A DNA stretch of 64,000 nucleotides, from NCBI RefSeq assembly GCF_029439455.1, contig NZ_JAQFVG010000311.1, positions 151,460 through 215,459 on the forward strand, in the 5' to 3' direction. This DNA comes from Caballeronia sp. BR00000012568055. GTDB lineage: Bacteria > Pseudomonadota > Gammaproteobacteria > Burkholderiales > Burkholderiaceae. Of this stretch, positions 45,361 to 54,988 are shown one piece after another. The translations under genes and the position numbers were made by a program. The notes below the pieces were generated by a model, which made no database searches, had not been told where the DNA came from, and worked only from the letters and a program-made list of their open reading frames with translations. Positions within the stretch are counted from its first letter, which is position 1; each line of letters opens with the position of its first letter.

Positions 45361-46824
45361 TTAACTTCCTGAGGCGTTCGGATCGCGCCACGTGCGCTCG
45401 AACGGCAAGCGCCACGCGTGCGGCGCGACGAGCTGATGAATCGCGTTCGGTCCCCACGATCCGGGCGCGTACAGCCGTACCGGCGGCGGCGATTCGATCA
45501 GCGCCGTCGAAACTTCCCACAATCTTTCGATGCCTTCCGCCGTCGTGAACAGCGTGCGGTCACCGCGCATTGCATCGAGAATCAGGCGTTCGTAGGCTTC
45601 GAGCACGTCACCGATCAAACCGGTATCGCGCATGGCGAATTGCAGGCTGAGCTTGTCGAGCCGCATGCCCGGACCGGGACGCTTGCCATAGAACGACAAC
45701 GACATTTTCGACGCATCGGCGAGATCGAAAGTCAGATGATCCGGACCTTGCGATCCAACGCCCGATCCAGCCGGAAACATGCTCTTCGGCGGCTCGCGAA
45801 ACGCGATCGAAATGATGCGTTGTCCTTCGGCCATGCGCTTTCCGGTGCGCAGATAGAAGGGCACGCCCGCCCATCGCCAGTTGTCGATCGAGCATTTCAG
45901 CGCGATAAACGTCTCCGCGTCCGACTCCGGACTCACGCCTTCTTCCTGCCGATAACCCGTGTATTGCCCGCGCACGACATCCGATGGTTCGATCGGCTGC
46001 ATGCAGCGGAAGACCTTGTTCTTTTCCTCGCTGATCGGCGATGGTTCGAGCGATGTAGGCGGTTCCATCGCCACGAACGCGAGGATTTGGAAAAGGTGAG
46101 TCACGACCATATCGCGGAACGCGCCGGTTTGCTCGTAGAAGCCTGCGCGCTTGCCGAGACCCAACGTCTCCGGCACATCGATCTGAATATGATCGATGAA
46201 ATTGCGATTCCAAATCGGTTCGAACAAGCCATTGGCAAAGCGGAACGCGAGAATGTTCTGCGCCGGTTCCTTGCCCAGAAAGTGATCGATACGGAAAATC
46301 TGCGATTCCTCGAACACCTCATGCAGCCGCTTGTTCAGCGACACGGCCGTCGCCAGATTCGTGCCGAACGGCTTCTCCATAATAATGCGCGAACGCTCGA
46401 CCAGATCGGCGTCGTTAAGCATGGCGACGGCGGAGAGCGCAGCATTCGGCGGCACGCTCAAATAATGCAGACGCTGGCATTCACCATCGAAACTTTGCTC
46501 GGCAAGGCGCACTTCGGCTTTGAGCGCTTCGGCGCCGGCCGTCAGCGGAACGTAACTCAAGTTTCCCGCGAACGTGTCCCATTCTTCCTGCGAAATCTTG
46601 CGAGTCGAAAACTCATCGAGCGAGGCTTTCGCTTGCCGACGAAACTCGTCCACATCGATATCGTCCAGCGCGACCGCGATGATTTTGCACCCCGGAATAA
46701 ATCCCGCATTGGACAGATGACAGAGTCCGGGCAATAGCTTGCGACGTGAAAGGTCGCCGGTCGCGCCGAACAGAATCACGACCTGAGGAAGTTTCGGACC
46801 TACCCCTGCGGAGATCTTTGCCAT
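45361..46824 (-). CDS. zwf: Glucose-6-phosphate 1-dehydrogenase
   Basis: 487 aa NADP(H)-linked first enzyme of the pentose phosphate and Entner-Doudoroff routes. Cofactor motif VILFGATGDLSRRKLLP, active site FRIDHFLGKEPAQNIL, RMAEGQRIISIAFREPP and YERLILDAMRGDRTLF are family-typical. Start at 46824 (MAKISAGVGPKLPQV). It stands alone; the pgl and edd genes are not in the window. Confidence 0.96.
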   Translation of the reverse strand: MAKISAGVGPKLPQVVILFGATGDLSRRKLLPGLCHLSNAGFIPGCKIIAVALDDIDVDEFRRQAKASLDEFSTRKISQEEWDTFAGNLSYVPLTAGAEALKAEVRLAEQSFDGECQRLHYLSVPPNAALSAVAMLNDADLVERSRIIMEKPFGTNLATAVSLNKRLHEVFEESQIFRIDHFLGKEPAQNILAFRFANGLFEPIWNRNFIDHIQIDVPETLGLGKRAGFYEQTGAFRDMVVTHLFQILAFVAMEPPTSLEPSPISEEKNKVFRCMQPIEPSDVVRGQYTGYRQEEGVSPESDAETFIALKCSIDNWRWAGVPFYLRTGKRMAEGQRIISIAFREPPKSMFPAGSGVGSQGPDHLTFDLADASKMSLSFYGKRPGPGMRLDKLSLQFAMRDTGLIGDVLEAYERLILDAMRGDRTLFTTAEGIERLWEVSTALIESPPPVRLYAPGSWGPNAIHQLVAPHAWRLPFERTWRDPNASGS

Positions 46825-47040
46825 GTTGGAAAGCCCTTGGGTTGTCGTTCGTCTCATCGTCAATGCGGGCCGATGCAAGCAACTTCAGGACCATCGCGCG
46901 AGACGACGTGTTTCGGAAGCGGTCTTGCCGCGCACGCATCAAGACAGTGCGAAGCGTGCGCCAGCGTGGGTCGTGTCGATGATAAACCGCGACCATCACA
47001 CGCGTATGTCATCGGGGTAAACCGCAGGAAAGCGAGTTTT

Positions 47041-47082
47041 CCTTGGATATAGTTGGTGTACGGAGTATATTTCGATCCAAGG
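47041..47082 (+). promoter_or_regulatory. mobA promoter inside a 42-bp inverted repeat
   Basis: Perfect arms CCTTGGAT (47041-47048) and ATCCAAGG (47075-47082) surround a promoter-like pair TTGGAT (47043-47048), 17 bp, TATATT (47066-47071). The inner ATATAG..GTATAT is also partly symmetrical. Transcription would start near the right arm. The downstream MarR-type regulator is the natural candidate to bind here; this is inference. Confidence 0.6.
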
Positions 47083-47111
47083 TGATTCGAGACTACATGG
47101 AGGACGACATC

Positions 47112-48983
47112 ATGCAATTTCATCTCAACGGTTTCCGCACGGACGATCCGATGATCGAACCCGCCGCTAAAGGCGCGCCGCGCATCGAGATGCCGGAAGA
47201 AGTCGATGTGCTGATCGTTGGCAGCGGACCAGCGGGGCTGGTGCTCGCGGCGCAGTTGTCGCAGTTTCCGTCGATTACCACGCGTATCGTGGAACGTCGC
47301 GCGGGGCCGTTGCTGATGGGACAAGCGGATGGCGTCGCGTGCCGCACGGTTGAAATGTTCAATGCGTTCGGACTGAGCGAGCGTCTGCTGCGCGAAGCGT
47401 ATTGGGTCAACGAGACCGTCTTCTGGCGGCCGGACGCAAATGATCGCGGCGCAATTCGTCGTACCGGACGTGTTCAGGATACCGAAGAAGGTTTGTCGGA
47501 GTTTCCGCATGTGATCGTCAATCAGGCGCGCGTGCAGGAATATCTGCTCGATCTGATGCGTCGTTCTGCGAATCGGTTGGAGCCGGATTATGGGCTGGAA
47601 GTCGTCGAGATCATGCGCAATGATTCGGATGACTATCCAGTTCATGTCACGTTGCGTCGAAGTGAAAGCGGCGAGCATGTGAAGGTTCGCGCGCGTTATG
47701 TCGTCGGTTGCGATGGCGCGCGAAGCGTGGTGCGCACGGCCATCGGACAGACGCTCAAGGGCGATGCCGCGAATCACGCGTGGGGCGTGATGGATGCGCT
47801 CGCCGTCACCGACTTTCCCGACATTCGCCTCAAGGCCGCGATTCAATCGGCGAGCAAGGGCAACCTGCTGCTGATTCCGCGCGAAGGCGGTTATCTCGTG
47901 CGCTTTTACGTCGATCTCGGCGAAGTGACGCCGGAGAATCGCGACACGATCAAGCAGACCAAGGTGGAGCGCATCATCGAAACGGCGCAACGGATTTTGC
48001 ACCCCTATACGCTCGATGTGAAAGAGGTCGCGTGGTTCTCGGTGTATGAAGTCGGCCAGCGTCTGACCGAGCGTTTCGACGATGGCGAGTCGCGCGATCC
48101 GCGTGTGTTTATCGCCGGCGATGCGTGTCATACGCACAGCGCGAAGGCGGGCCAGGGCATGAACGTATCGATGCAGGACGGCTTCAATCTCGGCTGGAAA
48201 CTCGGCGCGGTGCTCGAAGGCCGCAGCGATGCGAGCCTCTTGCGCACGTATTCCGATGAACGTCAGCCGGTCGCGCAAGAGCTGATCGACTTCGACAAGG
48301 AATGGTCCGCGATGATGGCTGCGCCACCTAAAGATCCGGCGCATCCGGAAGCGGGCGGTGTCGATCCGGCCGAGCTTCAGGCGTACTTCGTTCGTGCCGG
48401 CCGATACACCGCAGGCGTGGCGACGCGTTATCGTCCCGGCACGACGTTGACGGGCGAGACGACGCATCAATCGCTTGCGAGCGGCTTCACGATCGGCGCG
48501 CGTTTTCATTCATCGCCCGTCGTGCGTATCGCGGATGCCAAACCGATGCATCTCGGTCACGCCGCACGCGCTGATGGCCGCTGGCGTCTCTACGCGTTCT
48601 CGGACGCAAGCGGCACAGCGTTCGACGCGCTGTGTACACATGTCGAATCGCTTGCGCGCGCTGTCACGCCACAATATGCCGATGCCGACAGCGTGATCGA
48701 TCTGCGTGCAGTCTTGCAGACGCCGCATCGCGAAGTGAAGCTGGAGGAATTGCATCGCGCGCTGTTGCCGCGCAAGGGACGCTACGGTCTGATCGACTAC
48801 GAGAAGGCATTTACGAGCGACGCATCGACTGATATCTTCGATGCGCGCGGTATCGACCGCGAACGGGGCGCGCTGGTGGTCGTGCGTCCCGATCAATACG
48901 TGGCGCATGTGCTGCCGCTCGATGCCTTCGATGAACTGAATGCGTTCCTGCGGCCTATTTTGAAATCGCAATCCAACGACTGA
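47112..48983 (+). CDS. mobA: FAD-dependent aromatic hydroxylase, 3-hydroxybenzoate 4-monooxygenase type
   Basis: 623 aa group A flavoprotein hydroxylase with the three usual motifs: VDVLIVGSGPAGLVLAAQL (FAD), VGCDGARSVVRTAIG (DG motif) and RVFIAGDACHTHSAKAGQGMN (GD motif, split). A C-terminal thioredoxin-like domain (about 450-620) puts it in the phenol 2-monooxygenase group, where MobA of Comamonas, which makes protocatechuate from 3-hydroxybenzoate, is the closest I recall. GGAGG lies 8 nt before the ATG at 47112. A MarR regulator follows 15 bp downstream, as MobR accompanies MobA. Phenol hydroxylase is the alternative. Confidence 0.8.
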   Translation: MQFHLNGFRTDDPMIEPAAKGAPRIEMPEEVDVLIVGSGPAGLVLAAQLSQFPSITTRIVERRAGPLLMGQADGVACRTVEMFNAFGLSERLLREAYWVNETVFWRPDANDRGAIRRTGRVQDTEEGLSEFPHVIVNQARVQEYLLDLMRRSANRLEPDYGLEVVEIMRNDSDDYPVHVTLRRSESGEHVKVRARYVVGCDGARSVVRTAIGQTLKGDAANHAWGVMDALAVTDFPDIRLKAAIQSASKGNLLLIPREGGYLVRFYVDLGEVTPENRDTIKQTKVERIIETAQRILHPYTLDVKEVAWFSVYEVGQRLTERFDDGESRDPRVFIAGDACHTHSAKAGQGMNVSMQDGFNLGWKLGAVLEGRSDASLLRTYSDERQPVAQELIDFDKEWSAMMAAPPKDPAHPEAGGVDPAELQAYFVRAGRYTAGVATRYRPGTTLTGETTHQSLASGFTIGARFHSSPVVRIADAKPMHLGHAARADGRWRLYAFSDASGTAFDALCTHVESLARAVTPQYADADSVIDLRAVLQTPHREVKLEELHRALLPRKGRYGLIDYEKAFTSDASTDIFDARGIDRERGALVVVRPDQYVAHVLPLDAFDELNAFLRPILKSQSND

Positions 48984-48998
48984 TCCGAAGACTGACCC

Positions 48999-49433
48999 GT
49001 GGCCGCAAAAAACGATCAACCCGACCCGCTCGCCAAATTCACCGGCAGTCTCGTGCGCCGCGCGCAGCAGCGGCATCTGGCGGTGTGGCAGAGCGAGGTA
49101 TCGACCGAGATCACGAGCGTGCAGTACGCGGCGCTCGAAATTCTTCAGCGCACGCCGGGCGTGAACCAGCGTCAGTTAGGCGATGAACTCGATGTAGACC
49201 GATCGACCATCGCCGATCTCGTCGCGCGGATGGTGCGCAACGAGTTGATCGAACGCACCGACGATCCGGTCGATAAGCGTAGTTACGTGCTGTATCTGAC
49301 ATCGGCGGGAAAGAAGCAGCTTTCGACGCTGAGGCCGCGTGTGGAGGAAGTGGAGCGGATTCTGACCGCGAAGTTGACGGCGGCGGAAGGGCGGGAATTG
49401 AGGCGATTGTTGTCGGCGTTGTTGCCAGAGTGA
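48999..49433 (+). CDS. mobR: MarR-family regulator (MobR-like)
   Basis: 144 aa, GTG start at 48999. Winged helix with LEILQRTPGVNQRQLGDELDVD (split), DRSTIADLVARMVRNELIERTDDPVDKRS and the wing YVLYLTSAGKKQL. MarR proteins of this type respond to aromatic ligands. It follows mobA by 15 bp and is probably cotranscribed, giving feedback control through the repeat upstream of mobA. Confidence 0.82.
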   Translation: MAAKNDQPDPLAKFTGSLVRRAQQRHLAVWQSEVSTEITSVQYAALEILQRTPGVNQRQLGDELDVDRSTIADLVARMVRNELIERTDDPVDKRSYVLYLTSAGKKQLSTLRPRVEEVERILTAKLTAAEGRELRRLLSALLPE

Positions 49434-49501
49434 TTTCTGCGTGGCTTTTTCAGCGGCTCTACAATCTCGGTACACCGTCGCCACGCATCAAGAAGTCCAT
49501 C

Positions 49502-49654
49502 ATGAAACGCTTCGCCGCACTCTGCGCCACGGCCTGGTCAGCCGCCGCGCTGCTTTATTTCGGCCAACATTCCGTCGCGTTGATCGTGCTGTCAGGCGTG
49601 CTCGTGCTGGCGGGTTTCGATCTGCTAAGGCCCGATACGAACAAGCCGACCTGA
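49502..49654 (+). CDS. Small hypothetical membrane protein, 50 aa
   Basis: MKRFAALCATAWSAAALLYFGQ followed by HSVALIVLSGVLVLAGFDLLRP suggests two short helices in a hairpin. The gene lies 68 bp after the MarR gene with a weak AAGAAG ribosome site. No family recognised, and real translation is not certain; composition fits the neighbourhood. Confidence 0.45.
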   Translation: MKRFAALCATAWSAAALLYFGQHSVALIVLSGVLVLAGFDLLRPDTNKPT

Positions 49655-49670
49655 ACGCGTTTGAACGAGT

Positions 49671-50945
49671 TTATCGGCGGCGCGGCGCAGCTTCCCAGTT
49701 GATATCCACGCACAAGACCTGCAAGCCATAAGGCGTCTGCGCCGCGATCGATGCCGTCACGCACAAGTGCGCCTCGTTGATCGACAGATACGGCGCGGTC
49801 AGTTGCACGCGTCCCGGCGCACGCAGCGCCTCGATGAAATACGGCCGGCGCTCCCAGCTCGCGCCTTCCGAATGCAGCAACGGACTAAAGCGTTTTGCAC
49901 GTTGCGAGGTGCGCACGATCGGCACGACGTTATCGCCGATTTGCCGCCCTGCCTGATCGAGCAGGAAGCAGCGCGCGGTATCGGCGAGTTGCAGCAATTC
50001 GCTGGTCGCCGCAATCTGCGATTCACCTTCCATCAGCTTGACCGCCGCACGTTCCAATCCGCTCACGTACGGCTCAAGCCGCGCCGACTGCGCGCGATCC
50101 CGCGCCGCGATCCGCTCCCGCGATGCCGCCGTCAGCGCATCGATCACGCTTGCCGCGACCTGGCTATGCACGGCTTCGACGCTCGGCTGTGCAAAATATG
50201 CGCCCTGCACGAAATCGACATTGCATTCCAGCGCGAACAACGCCTCGCGTTCCGAGGACAAACCGCCCATCAGCACGAGCTGGCCGGATTCGTGCAATAG
50301 CGACACGAGCCGCGGCAACACACGTTCGATATGCGAATGCTCGGTGGCTTGCTGAAGAATGCATCGATCGAGCGTGACGATATCGGGCCGCAGTTGCCAC
50401 ACGCGATCGATATTCGAATGCTTCACGCCGAAGCCATCCAGCGCGATCAGAAAGCCCGACTTGCGCAGCGTATCGACGATTTCGGTGAAGCGCGTGGTCT
50501 CGCCGCCCGCCTGTTCGGGCACTTCGAGCACCACGCGCTGCGGCGGCAAACCAATTTCCTTGAGCCCGGAGACGAGCGCATCGCCGTAACTGGTGTCCAT
50601 CAGCGCGGCGGGATGCAGGCTCAGAAAGAGCCATTCGTCGTGACTGTCGAACGCGTTGAAGTTGCCCAGATGAAGCGATTCCGCCAGCCGCCCGAGTTCG
50701 AGCAAATCGCCACGGCGTGCGGCCTGCGTGAACACTTCATGCGACGGCACATGCCGATGCGTATCGTCACGCGCGCGCAACGAGGCGTGATAACCGATCG
50801 CGCGCCGATGCGAAACCGAAAACACCGGCTGAAACACGCTGAACACGGTGTATTCGCCATACAGCACGGTGCGACGCGAGCCGTCATCGCCAGCGACGGG
50901 GCGCGGCGGGCTGAAGCGGGGAGGGTCGAGGTCAACCATGCTCAT
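49671..50945 (-). CDS. Degenerate EAL-domain protein with C-terminal sensor-like domain
   Basis: 424 aa. The EAL fold covers about residues 25-265, but most catalytic positions are changed: the EAL signature is YHASLR, the Asn-Leu-Ser position is LSLHPAAL, DDFG is LDGFG, the Lys of KLD is VTLDR, and the EGVE motif is GGLSSE. Only the Glu of EVPE, one Asp and the QGAYF Gln remain. It is therefore unlikely to hydrolyse c-di-GMP and may be a binding or regulatory protein. The C-terminal part (about 300-415) resembles the PAS-like YkuI_C domain. Confidence 0.8.
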   Translation of the reverse strand: MSMVDLDPPRFSPPRPVAGDDGSRRTVLYGEYTVFSVFQPVFSVSHRRAIGYHASLRARDDTHRHVPSHEVFTQAARRGDLLELGRLAESLHLGNFNAFDSHDEWLFLSLHPAALMDTSYGDALVSGLKEIGLPPQRVVLEVPEQAGGETTRFTEIVDTLRKSGFLIALDGFGVKHSNIDRVWQLRPDIVTLDRCILQQATEHSHIERVLPRLVSLLHESGQLVLMGGLSSEREALFALECNVDFVQGAYFAQPSVEAVHSQVAASVIDALTAASRERIAARDRAQSARLEPYVSGLERAAVKLMEGESQIAATSELLQLADTARCFLLDQAGRQIGDNVVPIVRTSQRAKRFSPLLHSEGASWERRPYFIEALRAPGRVQLTAPYLSINEAHLCVTASIAAQTPYGLQVLCVDINWEAAPRRR

Positions 50946-51153
50946 GGTGTCGATGTGTCGGTGCGCAGCTTTATTGAGATAGCTCGGCGACAGTTTACCG
51001 GAACGAGCTTGCAAAACGATTGAGCAAAAAGTATGCAAATTCAATCGCGGCGCGGCTGGGCGGGCGATTTACCGGCGTAAAGGTACTGCATTTGTGTGTC
51101 GAATATGGTCGATGCGGTGCTGCAGGCACCGTATCGGTGCGCCGCGCACGCTG

Positions 51154-52587
51154 TCAGTTCGATTCAGACGGGTCCGGCTTGCGTTTGACCGAGCGCACTT
51201 CGGGCGCGAGCTGCCCGAAAATCCACGCCGTCGCCGCCGTGATGATGCCGACGCACAGGAAAGTCGCATGAAACGCGGGTAGCGAGTTCGTCTCGGTAAC
51301 GCGCGGCAGAAGTCCTGTGAACGTGGCGAGAATCGCGCCCGCGACGGTCACGCCGAGACTCATCGACAGCATCTGCACGAGCGAGAACAGGCTGTTGCCG
51401 CTGCTCGCGCCGCCCGTGCCGAGATCCTTGAGCGTGAGCGTGTTCATCGCGGTGAACTGCATCGAATTGACGGCGCCGAAGATGGCCAGCTGCACGAGGC
51501 GCAACCAAAGCGGCTGACTTGCGCTCATCAGGCCGAAGCTCGCCATCATCAAACCGACGAGCACAGTGTTCACCACCAGCACCCGCCGATACCCATGCTT
51601 TTCGATCAGCCGCGTCACGAGCCGTTTCGACGCCATGCCCGCAGCGGCGACGGGCAGCATCATCATGCCGGCCTGAAACGGCGTGTAGCCGAGGCTCACT
51701 TGCAGCAGCAGCGGAATCAGATAAGGCATCGCGCCACTGCCGATACGCGCGAACAGATTGCCCAGCAAGCCCACGCTGAACGTGTGAATCTTGAACAGAT
51801 CGAGCGAAAAAATCGGCTGGGCGGCGCGCGTTGCGTGCAGACCGTAGGCGACGAAGCATCCGAACGACAGAATCAGCAGCACGATCACGACGGCGTGTTG
51901 CAGACCGAGATCGGCGAGACCATCGAGCGAAATCGTCAGCGCGACCATGCCGATGGCAAGCAGCAGATAACCCGCGAGATCGAAGGGCGCGGTCGCGGGG
52001 TTGCGGCTGTCGGGCATATACATATTCGTCGCGATACACCCGACGATGCCGACCGGTACGTTGATCAGAAAGATCCAGTGCCACGATGCAACCTGCACCA
52101 GCCAGCCGCCGAGCGTCGGACCGATCAGCGGGCCGATCAGACCGGGAATGGCGACGAACGCCAGCGCCGACAGATAGCGCTCCGCCGGAAACACGCGCAA
52201 CACGGCCAGCCGCCCGACCGGCAGCAACATCGCGCCGCCCACACCCTGCACCACGCGATACGACACCAGCGCCGTCAGCGATTGCGCCTTTGCACACAAC
52301 AGCGAGCCGATCGTGAAAATGAGGATCGCGCTCAGAAACACGCGCTTGGTGCCGAGCTTGTCCGCGAGCCAGCCGGAGACGGGAATCATCATCGCCATCG
52401 TCAGCGAATAGGCGATCACCACGCCCTGCATGCGCAGCGGCGCTTCGCCGAGACTGCGGGCCATCGCGGGCAGCGCGGTGTTGACGATCGTCGAGTCCAG
52501 CGTCTGCATGAAGAAGCCGGTCGCCACGATCCACAGCATGATCGAAAGCGAGCGGTCTGACGGCGTGCCTGCGGTGAGATCGGTCAT
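51154..52587 (-). CDS. mdtD: MdtD-type MFS multidrug/solute exporter (DHA2 family)
   Basis: 477 aa with about 14 helices. It aligns well by memory with E. coli MdtD (YegB): GFFMQTLDSTIVNTALPAMA, SGWLADKLGTKRVF, ALQGVGGAM-like RVVQGVGGAMLLPVGRLAVL, PLIGPTLGGWLV, FLINVPVGI and TLKDLGTGGASSGNSL. Substrate unknown. The end of the upstream GntR gene overlaps its start by 4 nt, so it is probably controlled by that regulator. Confidence 0.87.
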   Translation of the reverse strand: MTDLTAGTPSDRSLSIMLWIVATGFFMQTLDSTIVNTALPAMARSLGEAPLRMQGVVIAYSLTMAMMIPVSGWLADKLGTKRVFLSAILIFTIGSLLCAKAQSLTALVSYRVVQGVGGAMLLPVGRLAVLRVFPAERYLSALAFVAIPGLIGPLIGPTLGGWLVQVASWHWIFLINVPVGIVGCIATNMYMPDSRNPATAPFDLAGYLLLAIGMVALTISLDGLADLGLQHAVVIVLLILSFGCFVAYGLHATRAAQPIFSLDLFKIHTFSVGLLGNLFARIGSGAMPYLIPLLLQVSLGYTPFQAGMMMLPVAAAGMASKRLVTRLIEKHGYRRVLVVNTVLVGLMMASFGLMSASQPLWLRLVQLAIFGAVNSMQFTAMNTLTLKDLGTGGASSGNSLFSLVQMLSMSLGVTVAGAILATFTGLLPRVTETNSLPAFHATFLCVGIITAATAWIFGQLAPEVRSVKRKPDPSESN

Positions 52588-53330
52588 TTACGAAGTTCGG
52601 CGACGAAGTCGTAGTAGTCGTTGCGGCAGTAGGTATCGGTCAGTTCGATCGCGCGGCCATCGGCGGTGTAGCCCACGCGCGTGATGAGCAAGAGCGCATC
52701 GTGCGGCGTGATGCTCATTTGCTGCGCGATCTCCTCGCTCGCGTTGACGGCGCGAAAGTGCTGCAAGGCGCGCACGATCGCGAGGCCGCGCGTATCGAGA
52801 TAGCTGTAGAGCGAATCGCCGATGGCTTGCGGATCGGGAATGCAGGACGCGGGAAACGTGGAATTCTCGACAGCCATAACGATGTCATCGGCCAGACGCA
52901 GACGCTTCAGACGCGTGACGGTGGCGGCGGGCGAGAGACCGAGTTGAATGACTTCATCGCGATTGGCCGGCTCGACGGTGCGCGAGAGCCATTGAGAACT
53001 CGGCGTGAAACCGCGTCGCCGCAGCATCTCCGAGAAGCTCGACAGACGCGAGAGCGGATCTTCGTAACGCGGCGTGATGAAACTGCCCGCGCCTTGTTCG
53101 CGTCGAATCAGCCCTTGCTTGACCAGGAGCGCGATCGCCTTTCTCGATGTGATGCGCGACACGCCGAGCGCATCGGACAACACGCGCTCCGAGGGCAGTG
53201 CTTCGCCGGCATTCCAGCGATTGTCGTGAATGGCATCGGCCAGCTTGCGGGCGAGTTGCAGATAGAGCGGAGTGTCGCTTTCCGGGTCCGGGCGCAGTTC
53301 GTGCCAGCGGTCTTCCGAGGTCGAGTTCAT
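52584..53330 (-). CDS. GntR-family regulator, HutC subfamily
   Basis: 248 aa. Winged helix at about residues 20-88 (PLYLQLARKLADAIHDNRW, LPSERVLSDALGVSRITSRKAI) and a UTRA ligand domain at about 105-245 (ending TDTYCRNDYYDFVAELRK). HutC-type regulators sense metabolites such as amino sugars, urocanate or phosphonates. It overlaps the following transporter by 4 nt. Confidence 0.87.
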   Translation of the reverse strand: MNSTSEDRWHELRPDPESDTPLYLQLARKLADAIHDNRWNAGEALPSERVLSDALGVSRITSRKAIALLVKQGLIRREQGAGSFITPRYEDPLSRLSSFSEMLRRRGFTPSSQWLSRTVEPANRDEVIQLGLSPAATVTRLKRLRLADDIVMAVENSTFPASCIPDPQAIGDSLYSYLDTRGLAIVRALQHFRAVNASEEIAQQMSITPHDALLLITRVGYTADGRAIELTDTYCRNDYYDFVAELRK

Positions 53331-53429
53331 AAAGCGGACGCAAAGGGGCCAGAGGGGGATTTTAAGACAAACGCACTGGATTCACGGCATGCGTTCTGCC
53401 AAGCTGGCTCGTTCGAAAAGGAGAGGGCG

Positions 53430-53594
53430 ATGGAAAAACTAGAAACGCGGCCGTGGGATTCGGCGGAATATCTGAAAACCGAGGCGGACATCGAAGAATT
53501 TTTCGATGCCTGTCTGGAGGAAGGCAGAGATGATCCGGCCTTTATGGCGCATGTGCGGGAGGTTATCGCACGCGCACGCCGGAATTTGGGCTGA
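53430..53594 (+). pseudogene. Truncated HigA-like addiction-module antidote
   Basis: 54 aa. METRPWD-like start ([20 protein letters not shown]) and [27 protein letters not shown] match the first half of the addiction-module antidote family (putative HTH antidote encoded after RelE-type toxins). The normal continuation, an XRE helix-turn-helix of about 40 residues, is missing: the reading frame ends after RRNLG and a hairpin follows. AAGGAG stands before the ATG. No toxin gene is adjacent, so it is a remnant or a minimal orphan. Confidence 0.65.
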
Positions 53595-54839
53595 AGGATC
53601 ACGCTTCAGCCCTTGAGCGTGGGGCCAAGCCGTCGCCGGCCCACCCACCCCCCGCCCCGCACGCACATAAAGCGCGACCGACAACGCCACCGCCGCAGCC
53701 GCCGCCAGCGCCGCGAACAGATAAACCGATCCATACCCGAACTCACCCGCCGCATACCCCGCGAGCGGCCCGGTCAGCCCGAGCGACAAATCGAGAAACA
53801 CGGAATACGCCGACAGCGCGGCGCCACGGCTCGCCGGAGGCACAAGACCCACCGCCTCAACGCCCAACGCCGGGAAAACCAGCGCGAAACCAAAGCCCGT
53901 CAACGCCGCGCCAGCAAGCGCCAAAGTCGGCTCAGCCGCAAGCCACAGCAGCAACAAACCCACGCACTCGAAAGAGAACGACACGATCGCCACGCGGAAC
54001 CCGCCGAACGTTTTGATCGTGTTGGCGAACAGCAAACGCGCGCCGATAAACATCGTGCCGAAAACGGTCAACGAAAGCGCCGCATTCGGCCAGTTGTGCG
54101 CGGCATAGAACAAGGTGATGAACGTGGCGATCGATCCAAACCCGGCCGATCCCAACGCCAATCCCAGGCCATGCGGCAGCACGCGGAAGAACACGCTCCG
54201 ATACGACATGCGCTCGCCATGCACCACCGGCACCGGCGCCATGCGCGTCGCGAGCCAGTAACCGAGCGCGCCCAACGCAATCACGATCACGCCCAGCGCT
54301 GCAAAGCCGATCGAATGTTCGATCGCCACGCCCAGCGGCGCGCCGATCGCCAATGCGCCATACGTCGCGATCCCGTTCCACGAAATCACCTTCGCATTGT
54401 GCGATACACCCACGCGCCCGATGCCCCACGTAATCGATCCGGTCCCGACCCAGCTTTCCCCGAAGCCGAGCACGAGCCTTGCGACGACCAGCAGCACGAG
54501 ACTCACCGCATGCCACTGCGCCGCCAGCGCCGATGCCAGCAGCAACACGCCACTCACCGCGCACGCCGCCAGGCCGTAGAGCACCGTTTTCTTGGGACCG
54601 AGCGTGTCGGCAGTGCGGCCGGCGAGCGGGCGGGACGCCAGGGTCGCGAAGTATTGGACGCTGATCGCTGCGCCCGCCATTACCGAGCCGTATCCTAAAT
54701 CCGTGTGCACGAAGTCCGGCAGCACCGCCAGCGGAATGCCGATCGTCAGATAGCAAAGGAACGTGTACACGACGACCGACACGATTCGAAGCGTGACGGC
54801 GAAATCGCCTTGCGGCGCGGTGCGAGGCTCGGAGGACAT
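53439..54839 (-). CDS. yhhS: YhhS-type MFS transporter with antisense C-terminal extension
   Basis: 466 aa; the first 400 or so residues form a 12-helix MFS transporter very like E. coli YhhS ([62 protein letters not shown], split). About 60 extra residues follow (from GLKRDPSAQ), encoded across a hairpin and antisense through nearly all of the antitoxin remnant on the other strand. The extra part has no transporter character, so an ancestral stop near 53620 was probably lost. Substrate unknown. Start at 54839. Confidence 0.85.
   Translation of the reverse strand: MSSEPRTAPQGDFAVTLRIVSVVVYTFLCYLTIGIPLAVLPDFVHTDLGYGSVMAGAAISVQYFATLASRPLAGRTADTLGPKKTVLYGLAACAVSGVLLLASALAAQWHAVSLVLLVVARLVLGFGESWVGTGSITWGIGRVGVSHNAKVISWNGIATYGALAIGAPLGVAIEHSIGFAALGVIVIALGALGYWLATRMAPVPVVHGERMSYRSVFFRVLPHGLGLALGSAGFGSIATFITLFYAAHNWPNAALSLTVFGTMFIGARLLFANTIKTFGGFRVAIVSFSFECVGLLLLWLAAEPTLALAGAALTGFGFALVFPALGVEAVGLVPPASRGAALSAYSVFLDLSLGLTGPLAGYAAGEFGYGSVYLFAALAAAAAVALSVALYVRAGRGVGGPATAWPHAQGLKRDPSAQIPACACDNLPHMRHKGRIISAFLQTGIEKFFDVRLGFQIFRRIPRPRF
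53588..53612. terminator. Hairpin at the end of the antitoxin remnant
   Basis: GGGCTGAAG (53588-53596) pairs with CTTCAGCCC (53604-53612), 9-bp perfect stem. It includes the antitoxin stop codon, and on the other strand it lies within the transporter reading frame. No clear U tract. Confidence 0.55.
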
Positions 54840-54988
54840 AGGGAAATTGCGGGGTTGAATTCGGCGCGAAGGCATGATTGTCGCATAGGATGCGGCACCG
54901 CGTCGCGCCCGTTTTGTAACCAGATGGGACAAATCGCCTGTCCGAACGGTCGGATGGCGTCGCGCAAAGGCGCGCCAGATAAGGCTTA

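Noticed and set aside
45418-46737. 439-codon plus-strand reading frame
   Set aside because: Antisense to zwf; Arg/His-rich shadow without motifs.
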